Assembly (NCBI GenBank): GCA_002224055.1
Contig: AZLU01000016.1
Coordinates: 1 to 64,000, forward strand
DNA length: 64,000 nt
Reading direction: 5' to 3'
From: Pezizomycotina sp. ARF18
Lineage: Eukaryota; Ascomycota
The notes below the pieces were generated by a model that was not told where the DNA came from, did no database searches, and was given only the letters and a program-made list of their open reading frames with translations. Shown here piece by piece: positions 57,631 through 64,000 of this stretch. The position numbers and the translations under genes are program-made. Numbering within the stretch: position 1 is the first letter of the stretch; the number at the start of each line of letters is the position of its first letter.

Positions 57631-58700
57631 GACGGAAATTCCATGGAGATCACCTTGATTGGTGTTCGATCAGCTCGCGTGATGATACTCAGGTCGGTTC
57701 AAGTTCCCTGGGGACGTGAAATGGGACGACAACACTCAATCAGGACGAGCAAATATAGCACCAGCTACCAGATTAGTTACCAATGACTAATCAGAAGTTC
57801 GTTTCCCTTGTTGTATAGTCCTGGCCGGAAGTGTATACCTTATCGAGCATCAGGTGTAGCATTGGTATTTTTTGATCTTCTTAGGACTTCTTCATTAATA
57901 TGCTCAACAGTGATGAACGTGCGCTGAACTTGGCGGTCGAGAGATAGAGAATGGCTCCTTACCCGAGCGATTTTATACCCTTCTTTTGGCGGCCTGAATG
58001 ACAACTCAATAATTCATTCCAGTGGGTCTCAGATGACGACGCTGCACGGTGGCACCCGCAGGCCAAATTTCCGCGGTGGAGCGAGGAAGGCTATTTCGCA
58101 GACCGCGAGGGCGATGCTTAACCCTTGCCTCTGATGTAAGCATTTAGTAAGAGTTGTACTTTCTGCTCTGATGAGAGGCGAATATTGACTCGGGCGAAAT
58201 GTTGCTATCTTGATAATGGGACTCGATGTAAATTTATGGAGAATTGGAGGTCTACAGATGGAAAATGAGATATAACATGTGCCAGCTGTGTCATGAGAGC
58301 ATGTGAAGACTTATACTTCTCCACACATGCAGCTCCACACGAATCAACGAAGCCATTTAGCTGACTACAAGTTACGGATCTTCTTTACATATTAAGCACG
58401 TATAAGGGAAAGAGGTTCCAAAGCCTCTTGCTTGGACCCATGAAATTCACTTGCTTATTTGCGAGAATTGGTTTTTTTTTTTTTTTTTTTTTTTATTATT
58501 ATTATTTTACCATTTTTGATTGCGAATTTTCTAGCTTAAAATAGCGCAGATAAAACGGAATAAGTATAATGCAGAGAATTCCACGCTGGCGAGATTTCAC
58601 AGGGTTTCTCCCAAACCTATCGGAGATTATTCTTTTTAAAGGTATAAGTTTAGAGATCCACAAGTTTTGAAATCTTCAATCCACATCGTCCGTCGCAGAA

Positions 58701-59559
58701 CTATTCTCTACCGCCCGATACGACGAATTGTTTCAGCGCAGGATATCTATCGCGCTCAGGAACCCTCGGTAAAGGGGCTGAAGAGGAGTTTGAGGCGTCT
58801 GGGCCCCGGTTGGGCTTTACCAACGATGGGGATACCTTGTCACTGGTATGGTCAATATGCACTTGCCTTGACGGAGTTAAAACTGGAGAATGATAGCCTC
58901 TATCCGGAGTATTAGTATTGTCATGGATCCCATCCCCAGCGGCGTGGTCGGTATCGGTGTGGCCGTCAGGATCCCCGGGTTCTCTTGAGTCCCCATGGAG
59001 ATTTGTTGAGGATTGCTGGCATAATAGGGTCGGCGTCGGTGGTAAGAGACCTGGTATTTGGACTATGAGATCTATCGTGGTGATCACTCTTATCAACTCG
59101 AACAGGCAGTGCTTTCCCGTTTTCATTTCCAAGATGGTGATCATCGCTGCTGCGACTGTTCAGTCAAAGCCCTTTTGAATTTAACACATTTAACTTACTT
59201 TGATCCTTCTTATCGCCCTTGGGATCATGCCTCGATTCCTCGTCGCTATCGCGGTGGTAGATGGACTCCTGTCCGTATGCGTCCAGTGAAACTGCTCTTC
59301 CACTCGCATCGATGCCCATAACCTGAGGCCCATGGACAAGGAGCCACTCCGTGTTATGCTTATTTTCTTTTGTATGAACCGAGCTGCCGCTGCCACCTTC
59401 CTCAAAGGAGTCCACCATCTCAAAATCGGACTCCCCTTCCTCAAACATTTCGTAATCACCCTCCCTTTTCTTGTCGTCCTCTTTCTTATCCTTTTTTGGC
59501 GGTTTGGGGCGCTTGTCAGGTGCCCGACCTTTAGGAGGATTGTTTTTCTTAGGTGGCAT
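58701..59559 (-). CDS. Charged, disordered protein, unknown function
   Basis: Start MPPKKNNPPKGRAPDKRPKP at 59559, the first in-frame Met with a good context; a second Met lies 16 codons upstream at 59607. The N-terminal third is Lys/Pro rich, followed by an acidic block (EGESDFEMVDSFEEGGSG). An intron is likely at about 59157-59200 (GTAAGT, TTGACTGAAC branch, AACAG). After it the sequence is His/Asp/Ser rich (RSSDDHHLGNENGKAL; then, in a shifted frame, DPDGHTDTDHAAGDG), ending RYPALKQFVVSGGRE with a stop at 58701. No domain is seen. Low-complexity charged composition suggests an intrinsically disordered nuclear or scaffold protein. Confidence 0.48.
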
Positions 59560-59682
59560 TATAGTAGACTTGAGTGATCTGAATATTTGGTTGAATTGAG
59601 TTTGCATGCAAGGAACCTTGATAGCAAGTAGTGGTTTGATGATTTTTGTGGATTTTGCAGGAGTGGTTAACTAGCTGGTAGC

Positions 59683-59690
59683 CTTTTATA
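59683..59690 (-). promoter_or_regulatory. TATA box of the disordered-protein gene
   Basis: TATAAAAG on the minus strand, about 125 nt upstream of the ATG at 59559. Confidence 0.45.
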
Positions 59691-60446
59691 ATTATTCGTT
59701 CAAGGGTAAACTTATGCAAACATGAGATTGAGTGACTAAACCTCGAGTGAGATCAGAGAGAGAGACTGTGATACCTGATTATTCAAGTTCGAATGAAACT
59801 TCACTTCCGAGTCAGTTGGAAAAGAGTTTCATTTTCACTGCACAATCATCTTATTACTGTAACGCGCTAGACAAATGTTCATTATAATATCAATGGCTCA
59901 GAGCCGTACACCTTAAGCTAAAGGACGCACCACCATAAGCTTGACTCGACGAGTCTATCAGGGCTTTGGGACATATCATTCTTAATTATGAAACGACACT
60001 TAATAGTATTTACAATTTCAAAGCAAAGGACTAGCCTACCAGCTAGAAAATTCATACCACACCACACCACACCACAAGCTGGTCCATTCAAAAGTGACTT
60101 TGAGCTGTCGGGTGATTCGAGCATTCACAATATGGTCCAACGTCCTTAGGTGTTACGCTGGCTTTAACATTCGCCGGCGCGAATTCGTGGTCTGTATACC
60201 ATCAGCTAAACGTAACGGATTCATCGAAGCATAAATTCTTTTTCATAAGCATCGTGGAAATGCTTTACATTACATGGAGCTTCAAGATACCAGTGACTAG
60301 GGCTACTTAGCTAATCCACAGAATGTGATAACCAAAATATCTAAACAATGAACATTTCTCAAGGGAAGCTTTTGTTCTTTTGAACCATTTTTCATCCCGT
60401 AACAACTATTGTTTGCTTGTAGTTTTCACTATTCGTCTTCCAGTGC
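59691..60446. other. Intergenic with a short microsatellite
   Basis: An (ACCAC) repeat lies at 60056-60075. No gene supported; this stretch is downstream of the CHAT gene. Confidence 0.4.
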
Positions 60447-63400
60447 TCACAAATGTGCCTGAGGTGATCCGTGTACCACAAAACCGGCCCAGTGATATGG
60501 CGCGCTCGTCTCCTTATTCGCTCTGATACGCCTCACAGCTGCCCTACAAGCCATTGCCACATCCACGACCTTACGCTCAATAGTCTCGGCGTTTTTCTTT
60601 CACCTCGTACGCCATCAACATTTCGAGTTTGTCCTTTGTCCTCGGCGTCCACGAGGTCAACTTTCTCGGCGGCGTCAGCAAGTTCCAAGACGTCTCTCTG
60701 TGCTTTTATGTTTTCATACAATGCGGCACTGAACATTCTCCCGACGAAGCTACGAACTGGCCACTGGGTACCCAGAACAGAGGACGCCCCACTGAGCAAC
60801 AGGCCCGTGACTATACTTAGCGTATCCCCGCCGCGACTGGTGTTCCACTCCTGGATTCGCATGGTGTGATGACGAAAGTCGGGAGTATTTGGGCGAGAGG
60901 CTAAACATATCCAATACGCTAAAAAGGGTTGGCTCGGCTTGGGAACCCATTTTGTCTGCTAGTTCTACTGCGGGTCGATTGCGTTGGAAAGGACAAGACA
61001 TGTCGCCAGTGGGGATACTGGATCTAATTTTGCACGGCCATGGTAGTGGATCCAGTTTGACGACTCAGCAATGCTGCGGAATTTGTCAGATGTCACCGTC
61101 GCGCCGTTCAACAACGTGCCTCCAATTTTTTCGGAGCAGGCACCGATGGCTTCGAGTACTGCATCGCGCTCTGCAAGGGACTCGGGCTCCTCGTAAACAC
61201 TGATAAACTGGGGTGTGGCCTCACAAGCCAGCTTCGAGACGATTCGGCCCTCAGACAGCACTGTCTAAAGTTCTGAACACTGGAAGTGTACACTATAGGA
61301 TTGCTATCTATCAAGGGATGCTCATTTCGAGTGGTATTGCATGTAATGGTATTCCGTGGAGAGAGTCTGTGGGACAGATTACGATCAGCTCCTCTGGTTG
61401 CGCCACCCCGTGATCCCTTCTAAAAGGTCTGAAAGCTGCGCGAGGATCTCATTGCCGCTTCGTCCTGCAAGCTTTGATTCTCCGTTTGTGGGAAATTGTA
61501 GATTCTCTTCGAACCATGCGTTGACCTCGCCGTTCGTAGCTTCAAGCCTACGAACGATGCATTGAGAGCCTTTCCGAAGGAACAGCATAAAAGGAGAGTC
61601 GTCCATCGGGTAGTTCCAATCGTCGCCTCGCTTGAGCTTCTCTGGCCTGGGGCCTTTACGCAGTATATACCAATCTGCGTACAAGATATTGTTCTCAGCT
61701 TCTGTGAAGTCAGGGTCTCGCTACCGCCAGCCTGAGGGCTTAAGGTAGTAAGCTTCGCCATAGAGGGATTTTCCCGAAGCTTCGTTCTGATCTCTTCTAG
61801 AGCCGCGAGGGCAGGAACACGCTCGCCAGTTTTGGCCTGCTCCGCTATTACCCTAGGACAGAAAGAAACGTTAGTAACTTTGAGAGAGTTTTGAGGAAGA
61901 AAATGTGTTTGAGAGTAAAGTGCCGTACTTCAGCCTCGATTCCTCCTGTAATAACGCTTGAAGCTCTTTGTCGTGGTTGCCATTGTCCTTTACAGTGTCT
62001 TCAAATCTACCGAGCAGGCTTGCTCTGCCTCCCATGTGCTCCATTAAACATCGAGCCTTACCCAACTGCACCACCTCCAGGCTATTTCCTCTTCGCCTAG
62101 CTCTAGTAGTGCGCGTATACCGATGTGGAGTAGAATATCATCCGAATAAAGATCAGCTAACGCAGCCTTACTGAACACGCTGGGGCTGCCGTGGTCTAGA
62201 ATATCCACATTATCCCGAAGTGCGGCCGTTCTCTTCATCTCGGCTTCAATAGTCGCAACTAGATCTTCTAATAGCCTGATGACCTTTTATCGTCGTCTGA
62301 TAGCTTTGCTAAGACCTCAAGCGCCCATATCCGTAGGGATACAATCCTGAACGAGGCCTCCGAGGCGTCCCTCCTCGAAGTATCTTTAAGGCCTTGTTCG
62401 TTACTGCTGCAATCTCCTCGAGCTCCGCACCCCCACCGGGCAGTAGCTCATACAGGACCTTCTCTTGTAGGCACGTAGCAAGCTGTTCAAAGCTCCCTAC
62501 GGCCTTGTTGATCTCAGCAACGTCTACTATGCAGTCTAGATCATCGCCGATCGACTCCACTCTTAGCCTCGCCAAAGCAATGGCCTCGTCCGTCTTGCCC
62601 GACATTCTGAGTAAATCGATCTTGCAGTCCTCGATACGGTCGTCCTCGCCCCATGATTTTGTGAAGTTCTCAATAAGCCCTTCGGCAGCCTGTAAATCTC
62701 CACCTCCTCTGGTGCGGCCTTCGAGTTTCCAGCGGATAAATAGCAAGTGATCAACAGGTAGGTCTTCTCCTGCGCACCAACGCCGTTCAGGATCCCGATC
62801 ATATAGTCCATCATAATCCACGACTCTAAAAGCTCAATGGCTTGCGTTAACTCGCTCCGCGTCTCTTTCTCGGTGGCTCCTTCTTGCTTTTCTCGCTAGA
62901 TGTATTATCGTCTATCTCCACGGGTTTCCGCAAGTCCATATACTTACCCAAAACATCCTTGGGTGGATTCTGTGGAATAGCTTGCTGAGCGAAATGGCAT
63001 AATCGACTACCGCCTTTGACCTATCTTCGTAGTTCAGGCTCCTGTTCGCGACTGTGTACAATATCTTTGCCCATTTTAGCTCTTTCTTCGCATCTTTTAC
63101 GGCTCGGTATGCTGTCATCATGCTGTGAGCAACGTTGTCACCCATAACTGGACCTAACTGTGAAGTAAAAATGTTAGCACTCCTCATAGTACTCGCGTCG
63201 TGCGGCATGTTGAACTATGGTTAAGAATCTGGTAATATACTAACTTCGAAAAGATCAACCTTGGACATATAAGTCTCCCAGAAGCTCATAGACGCGCCAA
63301 TACTACATCTTCTGACAAGCCCGCCGAACTTGAGAGCTGTAAGTCAAGAAAAGGGTGAGGTTCATTCCATAATCGACGCACTTGCGTTCCGTTCTTGCGA

Positions 63401-64000
63401 GAAAATCGGGCTGAGATTCCGGAACCACACCACCCTCGTTAACAAAATTAGCCGCCCTTTCGAGTGCGTCGACTTCCCCGCTGTGAAACAGTGCTCTGTC
63501 GAATATGTCTGCGATGGAAAGAAGTGCGATGCATCGGTTGAGAGGAGCATTGCAACCTCGCTAGCTCCATGCGCATGGTTAGACGCGCTATACTTCATCA
63601 CAGCCTTTTCTAGTGGGGCTCGTGCGAGGTGTTCCATCTTGCGCGTCTTCAGGAGGAAGCTACCCGCGGCGAAGTGAGCGTGGGCTATCATGTGGGTCGC
63701 AGCCGGCTCCGGACGGCCGCTGCTAGAAATGCGTGCAACGATATCCTCGAGCATGCCGACACGACCTGCGCAGGAAGATTCACGAGTCGCGCTGCGACCA
63801 TTTCACGAGGAAAAGCTCCTCGTCGAAGCGCTGCTTGTGCCGGAAGTAAAGCACCAGCGGCCTGAGTTCCTCCCAGGCGTCCTCCATGGCCTCGAAACTC
63901 CTGTCGAATCCGCATAGGGCAGCCGTGAGGCGGATGCGGTGATAGTACATCAGCGAAAGTGCCTCGCACCGGGTTATATCGTTCTCGAGTGAAATTTCGG
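60447..64000 (-). CDS. TPR-CHAT caspase-like protease, partial (N-terminus beyond window)
   Basis: Minus-strand gene running off the right edge. From right to left, helical blocks typical of TPR arrays appear, such as FEAMEDAWEELRPLVLYFRH, THMIAHAHFAAGSFLLKTRK, LEKAVMKYSASNHAHGAS, AVKDAKKELKWAKILYTVAN, EGLIENFTKSWGEDDRIED and ELEEIAAVTNKALKIL. The C-terminal CHAT domain follows: VYTSSVQNFRQCC, AVLEAIGACSEKIGGTLLNG, then the catalytic-His motif SNWIHYHGRAKLDP (61040-61048) and LATCLVLSNAI, the catalytic-Cys motif TFVITPCESRSG (Cys codon 60859-60861), GDTLSIVTGLLLSGASSVLG, TQWPVRSFVGRMFSAALYEN and the family end ETSAPYHWAGFVVHGSPQA, stop at 60447. CHAT proteins are cysteine peptidases related to caspases and separase, and in this architecture cleave partner proteins. 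Both dyad residues are present. Several introns (for example about 61855-61927 and 62896-62946) and frame slips interrupt the reading. Confidence 0.84.

Larger units (their letters stand above)
55261..58700. other. Long gene-poor stretch with a poly-T tract
   Basis: Only weak signals: a 141-codon minus frame (55891-56316) and a 76-codon minus frame (57400-57630), given separately. A 23-base T run lies at 58472-58494. TA-rich microsatellite-like sequence occurs at about 55589-55642. Confidence 0.35.

Noticed and set aside
58472-58494. Poly-T run as an RNA polymerase III terminator
   Set aside because: No tRNA, 5S or other pol III gene precedes it on either strand.
1-64000. CRISPR array, operon or bacterial-type structure
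   Set aside because: No spaced direct repeats; genes have spliceosomal introns and separate promoters, so the DNA is eukaryotic.

Overview
The window looks like nuclear DNA of a filamentous ascomycete (Pezizomycotina). Genes carry many short GT-AG introns (about 45-90 nt). The protein families are typical of such fungi: NACHT-ankyrin receptors, F-box proteins, PTH11/rhodopsin-like membrane proteins, fungal RGS membrane proteins and a LaeA-like methyltransferase. Four transposable elements show the C-to-T/G-to-A decay of repeat-induced point mutation (RIP). I cannot name the species.

Layout, left to right. 0-5 kb: a doubtful small gene and a multi-exon seven-helix-type membrane protein (minus). 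5.5-9 kb: a LaeA-like methyltransferase (plus), apparently decayed, with a 1.47-kb Tc1/mariner element sitting in one of its introns. 10-16 kb: an F-box protein with an acidic tail, an NmrA/isoflavone-reductase-like protein and a small secreted protein (all plus). 17.6-18.5 kb: the start of a rhodopsin-like membrane protein. 21-22.5 kb: RGS membrane protein A. 23.7-24.4 kb: a short-chain dehydrogenase (minus). 26.3-27.4 kb: a secreted CAP/SCP protein. 27.9-28.5 kb: a MITE-like element. 28.7-32.3 kb: a NACHT-ankyrin-zinc-finger NLR. 32.7-33.8 kb: a 6PGDH/3-hydroxyisobutyrate-type dehydrogenase (minus). 35-36.7 kb: a second F-box-like protein. 38.9-40.5 kb: RGS protein B. 40.8-44.7 kb: ankyrin and TPR-like coding sequence (minus), split by a second Tc1/mariner element. 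45.4-50.2 kb: a full-length but heavily RIP-mutated Ty1/copia fossil. 50.4-52.2 kb: a multi-zinc-finger protein (minus). 53.7-55.2 kb: RGS protein C (minus). 58.7-59.6 kb: a charged disordered protein (minus). 60.4 kb to the right edge: a TPR-CHAT protease-like protein (minus, cut by the window edge).

Two themes run through the window. First, several genes belong to families used in membrane signalling (three RGS-type proteins, two receptor-like membrane proteins) and in non-self or cell-death responses (NLR, CHAT, ankyrin/TPR). Any functional link is inference. Second, almost every conserved host gene is broken by single-base frame slips, usually a run of identical bases one base short. The families remain recognisable across the breaks. 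This pattern points to base-calling or assembly error rather than real loss of function, so most of these genes are reported as CDS spanning the slips. Gene ends are therefore firmer than exact exon joins.
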